DNA from: Mallotus nudiflorus
Taxonomy: Eukaryota > Streptophyta > Magnoliopsida > Malpighiales > Euphorbiaceae
Assembly: GCA_947683625.1 (NCBI GenBank)
Contig: CANTUR010000529.1
Location: forward strand, 1,364,001-1,428,000
DNA length: 64,000 bases
Reading direction: 5' to 3'
This document shows positions 1 through 8,810 of this stretch, in pieces. The notes beneath the pieces were generated by a model. That model had not been told where the DNA came from. It did no database searches and worked only from the letters and a program-made list of their open reading frames with translations. Position 1 is the stretch's first letter. Every line of letters starts with the position of its first letter. The translations under genes were made by a program, and so were the position numbers.

Positions 1-1208
1 ATATTTTTGGTATATTTTTGGTATATAATAAATTATATACATGTTTTATTAATAAAATATATTTAAAATGTTTTTAAATATATTTTTAGTTTAATTCATG
101 ATTTGATTGAATTTATTTGACGTATATATACTCAAAATATACTTGGTTTATGTTTGGTATATTTTCGGTATATATATGGTTTATATTGTTGATTTATTTA
201 AATTCATGCATCATGTATTTGTGAATGAATGTTTTATTATTTATTACTGAAGGATATCAATAGAACGTGCTACCTAGTGGGCAGCACTAGGACCGAGTAC
301 GTACCGGTGCGCCTATAGTTTTAGGCTTTATTCCTAACTTATTTGTGGATATCGATTTGATTATGATTATTGATATATGTGAGATGTGGTTTGGGTGTGA
401 TTGCTGGAGCTCGGTTGACCAAGTGTCTCGGGGCCAATCACACTGGCAGTCAGACTGCTGGAGCTCGGTTGACTTAGTGTCTCGGGGCCAGTCTACTGTC
501 CATATGGATTAAGTGGATATATTTGGAATTAGTGAGCCTGTATGGCTAGAGTGTTGTTTAACACTATTTTTCTGAGGTTGCGATATTCTAGGGTTCTATG
601 TGATCCTTCATAAAAGTTGATTTTCAGACAAAATATATAAAATGATTTTTCTGCATCTGTATGAATTTGCCTGTATATATACATATTACTCATATACTGT
701 TGACTGTATGCATTATCACTTAGAGTGTATGTATATATATTATAGTAATTCACTCAGTGAGGTCTGACTCCCCTCCGTTGACTATTTTTCAGGAGAGTCA
801 ACTTCCTCAGACCTCAGTAGCAGGTCGATACGCCGGATTTCTTCCGCCCCGGCTTCTTTATGTAAATTGTCTACTTGAGTCTTATTTATTTTATCTAGAC
901 ACTGCAGTAGTTGTAAATTAAAGTATTGGATTTTATGTATTTGTTTTAAAGAGATGTATTATAGTAAAACTGGATTTGTATAAAGATTATACATTTATGA
1001 GATTATATATGCGATGTGATGAGTTTTGAATTATATCCAGTTGTTATGGATGATATTGTAATATTTATGATTTTATTTTCCGCTGCATATTATATTTTTA
1101 TTGTTGTTATTGCATATTTATTTTATTTTTAGGCTTGCTACGGGTTCCGGATTCGAAAGAATTCCCGTTCCCTAGCGCCGGTCATGGCCCCTGTTTTGGG
1201 TCGTGACA
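1..1208 (+). repeat. Element A, 5' LTR (3' part only)
   Basis: This is the right-hand 1208 bp of a long terminal repeat whose start lies left of the window. It aligns without any gap to 7603-8810, the end of the 3' LTR, at a constant offset of 7602. The only mismatch I noticed is C at 753 against T at 8355. It ends in TGACA, directly before a primer-binding site. It carries the 54-bp tandem unit, putative acceptor 2 (AG 791-792), donor 3 (GT 862-863) and acceptor 3 (AG 1131-1132) described for the 3' LTR. The near-identity of the two LTRs means element A inserted recently compared with everything else in the window. Confidence 0.96.
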
Positions 1209-1422
1209 AAGTTGGTATCAGAGCGAAGTTCGTATCAGAGTGGAGTTCTATGTCAGGGCTTAGTTTTGTGAGTTGTGGCCCTAGTTTTAAAGTTGTGTTT
1301 TCTGTTGGACTACTGCAGTGTATTAGGTTCGAGTATGTCTTGATGAGTATTCCTTGCTGTAGTTTTCAGCGTTATTCCTCCGTTGTCTGTTTTGTCTGAA
1401 TCTTTCCGTTTGTCTTTTCAGA
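1209..1422 (+). promoter_or_regulatory. Element A untranslated leader with a possible 154-bp intron
   Basis: The stretch between the LTR and the gag start holds the primer site and then a GTGAGTT donor-like motif (GT at 1268-1269). A pyrimidine-rich TGTCTTTTCAG follows, ending at 1421, one base before the gag ATG. The donor-like motif is kept in L (GTGAGTC) and M (GTGAGTT), and the acceptor-like motif is kept in L. Splicing 1268-1421 would leave the primer site in the mRNA and shorten the leader. Whether it is used cannot be told from sequence alone. Confidence 0.5.
1211..1244 (+). promoter_or_regulatory. Primer-binding site, tandemly duplicated
   Basis: TGGTATCAGAGCG at 1213-1225 lies two bases inside the 5' LTR and is the standard initiator Met-tRNA primer site of plant Ty3/gypsy elements. 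In element A the 17-bp stretch 1211-1227 is followed at once by a second, slightly changed copy (1228-1244, core CGTATCAGAGTGG). Elements L and M have only one copy at the same place. The first copy is the better match, so it is the likely working site. Confidence 0.85.
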
Positions 1423-4400
1423 ATGAGGAGGCGAGCGCGTGTCGCTCCACCGGTCGTTGAGGCCGAGGATGATGAGTCTTTTCAGGATGAGGTTTTACCT
1501 CCTGAGCCGCCAGTTAGACGTAGAGGTCGTGGCAGGGGTAGACCTCGAGGAGCGGCAGGTCACCGTAGGCAGAGAGAGTTACAGGACGAGGAGCCTGTTG
1601 AGCCTGAGTTTGATGTTCCTGTTCCTCCAGCTGTTCAGCCTGCCTATCAGCAGGGTATGTCTGACCCTGAGGCAGCTTTGTTCTATGCCAGAGTTGGCAG
1701 GATTGCGTTTGATGGTACTTCTGATCCTTTAGATTTTCTGCATGCGATTGAGACTAGGACTCGGACTGCTCATACCGAGTACCAGAGGATCATGATCGTT
1801 GAGTTGTCTGTCGAGGGACCAGCCTTGGATTGGTTTATTCAGATGATCCAGCCTTATATGATGACGATGACATGGGCTCAGTTTCGAGAGCGATTCATGA
1901 GGAGATTTTGTCCAGAGCCTCTTCGTTTGAGCTATCGTCTTCGTCTGACCAGTATTTCTCGTGAAGATCAATCTGTAGAGGAGTATACCCGAGAGTTTCT
2001 TCGTCTGGGTAGATATGCTGAGGATCTGATGCGAGATCAGTATTTTACTGTTACTACGTATGTTACTGGTTTGGGTTCAGCTTTTGCTGGTATGCCTACA
2101 GCAGGTCTTACTCTCGAGTCGGTGATTGAGCTAGCTAAGGAGATTGAGCTGAGATTAGTTAGGCAGGGAGCGATGCCTGATTATTACCAGTTGGGAGTTC
2201 AGTCGAGTGGATTGCAGGCTACTCCGTATTCGAGTTTTCATGTTGGTTCGAGTAGTCAGCAGCGAGGTTCGACTCAGCAGAGTCAGAGACAGCAGCAGCG
2301 AGTGCATCGGAGCAGTAGACATGGTCGTGGAGGTCAGCGTAGATCATTCAGATTTGGGTCAGGTGCTTCGAGCAGTAGCAGTGGTCGTAGTTCTGGATCA
2401 GCGGCCAGTGTTTGTCAGACTTGTGGTAGAGTCCATCAGGGACCGTGTTATCTGACACCGTTGACATGCTTCAGATGCGGGCAGACAGGACATTTTGCCA
2501 GATCGTGTCCTTACCCCGGATATCAGCAGCAGCAGATTCCGCGATTCCCACAGCAGTCGATTGCTAGTGCAGCACCCGTGCCATTTCAGTTACCCCCAGC
2601 TCAGCATCAGAGTTCTACTCAGTTTGTTCCACAGCAGAGTCGTGGTAGAGGTACTAGAGGAGGTGCTAGAGGTGTTGGCCAGGCTTCTACCAGTCAGCAG
2701 GGAGGTCGAGGCCAGGCCAGAGTTTTCCATCTGACTCAGCAGGATGCTCAGGCATCTAATGCAGTCGTGGCAGGTATTCTTTCTGTTTGTTACCTGGATG
2801 CTTTGGTTTTGTTTGATCCGGGTGCCACGCATTCGTTTGTTTCTCCTATTTTTGCTTCTAAATCTTGTTGGCAAGCTTCGAGGATGGCTTTTCCTTTGTC
2901 TGTTGCCACTCCTCTGAGTGATTCTTTGGACACCGATATTGTTCTTTCTGGTTGTCCAGTTCTCGTGGGAGATAGAGAATTACCCGTTGATTTGATTTTG
3001 TTGGATGTGATGGAGTTTGATGTTATTTTGGGAATGGATTGGTTGTCTCAGCACTTCGCCGTGGTTGATTGCAGGAATAAGGAGGTGATTTTCAGAATTC
3101 CTGGTGAAGTAGAATTTAAGTTTGTTGGTGACAGGAGTTCAGCACCTCAGAATCTTATTTCGGCTATTGCAGCTAGGAAGTTGTTGAGGAAAGGTTGTCA
3201 GGGGTTTTTGGCATTGGTTAGGGATACGTCAGTGGAGAAGTTGTCACTCACAGATGTTCCTGTTGCTTATGAGTTTCCTGATGTTTTTCCCGAGGAGTTG
3301 CCAGGTTTACCACCTCATAGAGAGATTGAGTTCTGTATTGATGTGGTTCCAGGTATTACTCCTATATCTATGCCACCCTATCGTATGGCTCCTGCAGAGT
3401 TGAGAGAGTTGAAGGAGCAATTGCAAGAGTTGTTGGATAAGGGTTTTATCAGACCTAGTGTTTCTTTTCTTGGACACGTAGTGTCTAAAGAAGGTATTCA
3501 GGTTGATCCACAGAAGATTGAGGCAGTATCTGAGTGGCCTAGACCTACTTCAGTTACTGAGATTCGGAGTTTTCTAGGTTTAGCCGGGTATTATAGGCGG
3601 TTTGTGCAGGATTTTTCCAGGATAGCAGCCCCTATGACTCGCTTGACTCAGAAGAATGTTAGATTCGAGTGGTCAGAAGCTTGTGAGAATAGTTTTCAGT
3701 TGTTGAAGGAGAAGTTGACCACAGCGCCAGTATTAGCTTTGCCTAATAGTGTGGATAAGTTCACAGTTTACTGTGATGCCTCTAGAATTGGTCTTGGTTG
3801 TGTGTTGATGCAGAATGGAAGGGTGATAGCCTATGCTTCGAGGCAGTTGAAGAAGCATGAGCAGAACTATCCTAGACATGATCTTGAGATGGCTGCAGTG
3901 ATCTTTGCTTTGAAGATTTGGAGACATTATTTGTACGGGGTGACTTGTGAGATATTTACTGATCACAAGAGCCTTAAGTACATTTTCCAGCAGCGAGATT
4001 TGAATCTGAGGCAGAGAAGATGGTTGGAACTGTTGAAGGATTATGATTGCGAGATTCTTTACCATCCGGGTAAAGCTAATGTGGTAGCAGATGCCTTGAG
4101 TAGGAGGTCTTCAGGTAGTCTTGCTCACATCGGTGTGGAGAGGAGACCATTGATCCAGGAATTGCATCTGATGGTGGATCAAGGTCTGATGATGAAGATC
4201 AGTAGATCAGGTGGACTGTTAGCTCAGTTTAAAGTACGATCTGTACTAAGGGATAGGATTAAAGCAGCTCAGAGCCGAGATCCTATTCTGGAAGAGCTTG
4301 CAGAGAATGTCAGAGCAGGGAAGTTCACTGATTTCACACTCGATGATGATGGTGTGTTGTGGATCAGTGGTAGATTGTGTGTTCCTGATGTGGATGATTT

Positions 4401-5412
4401 GAGAGAGGAGATTTTAGAGGAAGCACATTCTACAGCCTACAGCGTTCATCCTGGTGTTACTAAGATGTACCACAGTATCAGAGATCTATACTGGTGGGAT
4501 GGATTGAAGAAGGATGTTGCTGATTATGTTGCTAAGTGCTTGACGTGTCAGCAAGTGAAAGTCGAACATCAGAAGCCTTCTGGGAAGCTTCAGCCTCTTC
4601 CTATTCCCGAGTGGAAGTGGGAAAGGATAGCTATGGATTTTGTGGTCGGTTTACCTCGTTCGAAGGATGGATACGATTCCATCTGGGTGATTGTAGACAG
4701 ATTGACGAAGTCTGCACATTTCTTGCCTGTGAAAGCCACATATTCAGTTTCTAGATTGGCGAAGTTGTATGTGAAGCATATTGTGTGCCTTCATGGAGTA
4801 CCTGTGTCCATTGTGTCAGATAGAGGTTCGGTGTTTACTTCTCGTTTTTGGCAGAAGTTGCAGGAAGCGATGGGCACTAGGTTGGATTTCAGTACTGCTT
4901 TTCATCCTCAGACAGATGGTCAGTCTGAGAGGACGATCCAGATACTGGAAGATATGTTGAGGATGTGTGTCTTGGATTTGGGAGGTAGCTGGGATGATCA
5001 TTTGTCGCTTATGGAGTTTGCATATAATAACAGCTACCATAGCAGTATTGGCATGGCACCATATGAGGCGTTGTATGGAAGGAAGTGTAGATCCCCGTTG
5101 AGTTGGGATGAGATTGGTGAGAGAGCTTTGACTGGACCAGAGATGGTTCAGGATGCTGCAGAGAAAGTCGCCGTGATCAAGCGCAGGTTAGAGACCGCAG
5201 TTAGCAGACAGAAGAGTTATGCGGATCCTAGGCGCAGAGATGTGGAGTTTCAGGTTGGAGATTTCGTTTTTCTGAAAGTATCTCCGATGAAGGGTGTGAT
5301 GAGATTTGGCAGGAAGGGTAAATTAGCACCAAGATATATTGGACCGTTTGAGATTCTGGAGAGAATTGGCACTGTTGCAAATCGGTTGGATTTGCCTCCG
5401 AGTATGTCATAA
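1423..5412 (+). CDS. Element A gag-pol polyprotein, RT core deleted, premature stop
   Basis: A single open frame of 1329 codons. Domains in order: basic Arg/Gly-rich N-terminus; retrotransposon gag domain about residues 97-220; CCHC knuckle (C349, C352, H357, C362) preceded by a second Cys/His cluster; aspartic protease with DPGATHS at 465-471; N-terminal RT segment from about 619. RNase H has D785, E822 and D847. Integrase has an HHCC zinc region and D1072-X60-D1133-X35-E1169, followed by a GPF segment near 1307. Residues 680-682 are a deletion junction: compared with element L, 489 bp (163 codons) are missing, including the catalytic Asp-Asp. The TAA at 5410-5412 cuts off the chromodomain-like tail. 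The ATG follows an acceptor-like CAG. Everything up to the stop is open, so Gag, PR, RH and IN could still be made, but this copy cannot encode an active RT. Confidence 0.93.
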   Translation: MRRRARVAPPVVEAEDDESFQDEVLPPEPPVRRRGRGRGRPRGAAGHRRQRELQDEEPVEPEFDVPVPPAVQPAYQQGMSDPEAALFYARVGRIAFDGTSDPLDFLHAIETRTRTAHTEYQRIMIVELSVEGPALDWFIQMIQPYMMTMTWAQFRERFMRRFCPEPLRLSYRLRLTSISREDQSVEEYTREFLRLGRYAEDLMRDQYFTVTTYVTGLGSAFAGMPTAGLTLESVIELAKEIELRLVRQGAMPDYYQLGVQSSGLQATPYSSFHVGSSSQQRGSTQQSQRQQQRVHRSSRHGRGGQRRSFRFGSGASSSSSGRSSGSAASVCQTCGRVHQGPCYLTPLTCFRCGQTGHFARSCPYPGYQQQQIPRFPQQSIASAAPVPFQLPPAQHQSSTQFVPQQSRGRGTRGGARGVGQASTSQQGGRGQARVFHLTQQDAQASNAVVAGILSVCYLDALVLFDPGATHSFVSPIFASKSCWQASRMAFPLSVATPLSDSLDTDIVLSGCPVLVGDRELPVDLILLDVMEFDVILGMDWLSQHFAVVDCRNKEVIFRIPGEVEFKFVGDRSSAPQNLISAIAARKLLRKGCQGFLALVRDTSVEKLSLTDVPVAYEFPDVFPEELPGLPPHREIEFCIDVVPGITPISMPPYRMAPAELRELKEQLQELLDKGFIRPSVSFLGHVVSKEGIQVDPQKIEAVSEWPRPTSVTEIRSFLGLAGYYRRFVQDFSRIAAPMTRLTQKNVRFEWSEACENSFQLLKEKLTTAPVLALPNSVDKFTVYCDASRIGLGCVLMQNGRVIAYASRQLKKHEQNYPRHDLEMAAVIFALKIWRHYLYGVTCEIFTDHKSLKYIFQQRDLNLRQRRWLELLKDYDCEILYHPGKANVVADALSRRSSGSLAHIGVERRPLIQELHLMVDQGLMMKISRSGGLLAQFKVRSVLRDRIKAAQSRDPILEELAENVRAGKFTDFTLDDDGVLWISGRLCVPDVDDLREEILEEAHSTAYSVHPGVTKMYHSIRDLYWWDGLKKDVADYVAKCLTCQQVKVEHQKPSGKLQPLPIPEWKWERIAMDFVVGLPRSKDGYDSIWVIVDRLTKSAHFLPVKATYSVSRLAKLYVKHIVCLHGVPVSIVSDRGSVFTSRFWQKLQEAMGTRLDFSTAFHPQTDGQSERTIQILEDMLRMCVLDLGGSWDDHLSLMEFAYNNSYHSSIGMAPYEALYGRKCRSPLSWDEIGERALTGPEMVQDAAEKVAVIKRRLETAVSRQKSYADPRRRDVEFQVGDFVFLKVSPMKGVMRFGRKGKLAPRYIGPFEILERIGTVANRLDLPPSMS

Positions 5413-5676
5413 GTGCATCCAGTATTTCATATCTCGATGTTGAGGAAGTATATCTCAGATCCTTCACACGTGTTGCAACCTGACAGTGTGGAAGTGAGTG
5501 AAGATTTGACGTTTGTGGAAGAACCTGTGGCGATCGTAGATTTTCAAGTTCGACAGTTGCGATCGAAGCAGATTCCGATGGTCAAGGTTTTGTGGCGTAG
5601 CGATAGAGTTGAAGAGCATACGTGGGAGACTGAAGCTGAGATGCGAGCTTCTTACCCGTATCTCTTTCCTTCCTGA
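5413..5676 (+). pseudogene. Element A integrase C-terminus and chromodomain-like tail, cut off by stop
   Basis: This continues the polyprotein in the same frame after the TAA at 5410-5412, for 87 codons to the TGA at 5674-5676. It starts with the VHPVFHISMLRKY segment and ends with the VLWRSDRVEEHTW stretch that in Tekay-type chromoviruses forms the C-terminal chromodomain-like module, thought to steer integration towards heterochromatin. Element L has CAG where A has TAA, so the stop needs two transitions. Without readthrough the tail is lost from the integrase. Confidence 0.85.
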
Positions 5677-5716
5677 TTCTATAATCTTGTTTTTAGAATT
5701 CGGGGACGAATTCTTG

Positions 5717-5730
5717 TAAGGGGGGAAGAC
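5717..5730 (+). promoter_or_regulatory. Element A polypurine tract
   Basis: The purine run GTAAGGGGGGAAGAC-like lies directly before the 3' LTR start (TGTAATATCC at 5731). This is where plus-strand DNA synthesis starts in LTR elements. The same tract precedes the 3' LTR in L (43849-43861) and, on the minus strand, in M (47349-47363). Confidence 0.9.
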
Positions 5731-6114
5731 TGTAATATCCCGTGTTTTTTTTAAAATATTTTTACACTGTACCGGGATATACAGTGTCAATAATTTTGAC
5801 TGTATATACGATATTTTTATGAGTTGATATGTATTTTAAACCTATTTTAATTACTGTCTATTATTTTCAGTATTTTACGTAAAATTTTCCCGGGACTTTC
5901 ATTTTCGGGGAAATTTTCACGTAAACAATGTATTATTAATTATTTTAAATGTATTTACGGGTTTGCATGAACTCATACATATTTTTAAATTATTAAATAA
6001 AGCCTGTGTGTGTATATTTATTTAATTAGGGTTTATTATTACCCTAATATTTTATTATTTATTTATTATTATTTGATTATTTTATTTATTATTAAATTAT
6101 TACAATTTATTATT

Positions 6115-6230
6115 TTTTTCTTTTTTCTTTTTTTTTCTTTTTCTTTTCCTTTTTCTTTCTTTTTCTTTTCCTTTCTCTTTCCTTTTTCTTTCTTTTTCTT
6201 TTTCTTCTTCTTCTTCTTCTTCTTCTTCCC
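6115..6230 (+). repeat. Pyrimidine-rich (T/C) tract in element A 3' LTR
   Basis: About 115 bp of almost pure T and C, ending in repeated TTC triplets, lies just before the first GC-rich LTR block. The same tract is seen at 36140-36215 and 44305-44390 (element L) and as its purine complement in LTR H (28667-28790). Pyrimidine tracts near transcription starts are common in plant promoters. Reading frames found in it on either strand are low-complexity artefacts. Confidence 0.8.
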
Positions 6231-7246
6231 GTGGGTGCCCGACGCCACCACTATTCCTCACCGTCATTTCTCCCTCATCCGGCCACCGTTTTCGACACCG
6301 CCGGTCTCTATCTTCTCCTTGAGCTCCGGTGAGTGTTATTCTAGCTTTGGTTTGAGCTAAAACGGTCTAGAATTGCTTAGGTTTTGAGTTGAATATTTCG
6401 GCCACTTTTGGTTTTCGATTTTTTTGAGCTTCAATTTGGATGATTCATGGAAACTTCCTTCACAAATGTTGTTCCTGGTAGTTTAATCTTCATGTATGAA
6501 TTTTTGTAGAATTTTTGGAGATTGTTTGGATTTTTGGGTATTTTTGAATATTTTAATATTATTTTCGAATTTTCGGAAATTAATTATTTAAATTATGAAA
6601 TTGGAGTTTATGGTTGAATTAGGTGTTGAAATGAATTATAGGAATTTATTTGGAATTTTTATGAATTTCTAAGTATTTATTTTTAATTATTGAAGTTTAG
6701 GTGATTTTGTAAAATTAAGTTAATTGTGTTTTAAATTGAATTTAATTGGTTAATTGAGTTTAATTATTGATATTATTGATAAATATGTTGAGAAAATTAA
6801 TTTTGGATAATTGTATGATTTTTGGTGAATTTTTGAAGTAATTTAGGTAAATATATATATAGGGGTATTTTGGTAATTTTACCCTAAATTGTCTAAAAAT
6901 GTAATTTAATTGGTTTTAATATTTATTTAAGGTATAAAAATGATTTCTACAAATTATTTAGTATTTTTAACTAATTAAAACTATTTTTCGGGAATTATTT
7001 TCAATTATATATATAATATACGGTTTTTCTAATAAAATGAATTTTAATCGATTTTTTACAGTGTTTCAAGATTTATTATGTAATTTCTACGTATGAAATG
7101 TATTTTTATGATTTAAGGATATTTTTGGTATATTTGAATATATATTCTGTGTTTGTGGACCCCGGTCGACAGATTGTAGTCTGGAGTCCGACCGAGGGGT
7201 TGTGATTGATTGTGGTGTTTATTTTTGAAGTGTATTTTCTTTGCAG

Positions 7247-7500
7247 GGTCGGCTCTACTCTTTTGAGTAGAGAGATGTCCGTTTTACAGGGGAGGTTCTG
7301 CCGGATTTCCGGTAGAATTCTCATAAAACGTGATATCCAGTCGAACCCTAATTTCCAATTCTGTGTTGAATACTCTAGATTGAATTCTAGGATTTCTGTT
7401 AGGGTTATTCTGATGTCGATTAATTATTTCTTGTTTAGTTGCGCCGAGACCGAGGGTTAGTGGACCAGGCCCGTCGGACCTGTCTCGTGGAGCGCATTAG
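7247..7500 (+). other. Putative internal leader exon in the LTR (exon 2)
   Basis: A 254-bp GC-richer island in the element A 3' LTR lies between TTTCTTTGCAG (AG 7245-7246) and GTGAGTT (GT 7501-7502). It has a stem CTCTACTC/GAGTAGAG with a TTTT loop (7253-7272). A second, larger fold runs from CGTTTTAC (7280-7287) to AAAACG (7323-7330); its outer stem is perfect in LTR I. The same block with the same edges occurs in B, D, F, H, I, K, L and M on their own strands. G keeps the acceptor but has TATGAGTT at the second donor. It has no conserved reading frame, so it would be a non-coding leader exon or a conserved RNA/DNA structure. Confidence 0.5.
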
Positions 7501-8000
7501 GTGAGTTACTATATTATATATATATGCTTATGATGCATGATTTAGAAAATGCATGTTTTATTTTGACTAATTATGCATAAATAACATGATTTATATTCAA
7601 GTATATTTTTGGTATATTTTTGGTATATAATAAATTATATACATGTTTTATTAATAAAATATATTTAAAATGTTTTTAAATATATTTTTAGTTTAATTCA
7701 TGATTTGATTGAATTTATTTGACGTATATATACTCAAAATATACTTGGTTTATGTTTGGTATATTTTCGGTATATATATGGTTTATATTGTTGATTTATT
7801 TAAATTCATGCATCATGTATTTGTGAATGAATGTTTTATTATTTATTACTGAAGGATATCAATAGAACGTGCTACCTAGTGGGCAGCACTAGGACCGAGT
7901 ACGTACCGGTGCGCCTATAGTTTTAGGCTTTATTCCTAACTTATTTGTGGATATCGATTTGATTATGATTATTGATATATGTGAGATGTGGTTTGGGTGT

Positions 8001-8103
8001 GATTGCTGGAGCTCGGTTGACCAAGTGTCTCGGGGCCAATCACACTGGCAGTCAGACTGCTGGAGCTCGGTTGACTTAGTGTCTCGGGGCCAGTCTACTG
8101 TCC
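8001..8103 (+). repeat. Two-copy 54-bp tandem unit in the LTR
   Basis: Two adjacent copies start at 8001 and 8055. Each contains CTGGAGCTCGGTTGAC and then GTGTCTCGGGGCCA. The pair is present in every complete LTR of the nest; LTR H has three copies (23383-23542, minus strand). The unit is GC-rich against an AT-rich background, so it looks like a kept regulatory or structural module. Confidence 0.85.
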
Positions 8104-8810
8104 ATATGGATTAAGTGGATATATTTGGAATTAGTGAGCCTGTATGGCTAGAGTGTTGTTTAACACTATTTTTCTGAGGTTGCGATATTCTAGGGTTCTA
8201 TGTGATCCTTCATAAAAGTTGATTTTCAGACAAAATATATAAAATGATTTTTCTGCATCTGTATGAATTTGCCTGTATATATACATATTACTCATATACT
8301 GTTGACTGTATGCATTATCACTTAGAGTGTATGTATATATATTATAGTAATTCATTCAGTGAGGTCTGACTCCCCTCCGTTGACTATTTTTCAGGAGAGT
8401 CAACTTCCTCAGACCTCAGTAGCAGGTCGATACGCCGGATTTCTTCCGCCCCGGCTTCTTTATGTAAATTGTCTACTTGAGTCTTATTTATTTTATCTAG
8501 ACACTGCAGTAGTTGTAAATTAAAGTATTGGATTTTATGTATTTGTTTTAAAGAGATGTATTATAGTAAAACTGGATTTGTATAAAGATTATACATTTAT
8601 GAGATTATATATGCGATGTGATGAGTTTTGAATTATATCCAGTTGTTATGGATGATATTGTAATATTTATGATTTTATTTTCCGCTGCATATTATATTTT
8701 TATTGTTGTTATTGCATATTTATTTTATTTTTAGGCTTGCTACGGGTTCCGGATTCGAAAGAATTCCCGTTCCCTAGCGCCGGTCATGGCCCCTGTTTTG
8801 GGTCGTGACA

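Larger units (their letters stand above)
5731..8810 (+). repeat. Element A, 3' LTR (complete, 3080 bp)
   Basis: It runs from TGTAATATCC to GTCGTGACA and is the best reference LTR here. In order it has an AT-rich start; a pyrimidine-rich tract (about 6115-6230); a GC-rich block ending in CCG|GTGAGTG (GT 6329-6330); and an AT-rich 0.9 kb with the near-palindrome 7160-7199. An acceptor-like TTTCTTTGCAG ends at 7246, and the block 7247-7500 follows. Donor-like GTGAGTT starts at 7501. Next come repeated GGTATATTT motifs, the hairpin 7875-7893 and the two-copy 54-bp unit. Acceptor 2 ends at 8394, donor 3 starts at 8464 and acceptor 3 ends at 8734. The right flank ACCGT (8811-8815) would be the target duplication, but the left end is outside the window. 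Confidence 0.97.

Noticed and set aside
529..753. 74-codon minus-strand frame, also at 8131-8355 and, shorter, at 26264-26452
   Set aside because: It recurs because it lies in the LTR. It is antisense to the element and broken in diverged copies, so it gives no sign of protein selection.
6010..6360. Open frames over the pyrimidine tract (and the Lys-rich one on the other strand, 6069-6251)
   Set aside because: Pure low-complexity translation of T/C repeats in the LTR. It is not kept in other LTR copies.
7206..7460. Frame in the second LTR block seen in several copies (also 25314-25568, 37318-37500 and 45486-45668)
   Set aside because: The repeated protein look follows from young, similar LTRs. 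B, D, F and G have shifts and stops. It spans the putative acceptor, so it would not be intact in a spliced RNA.
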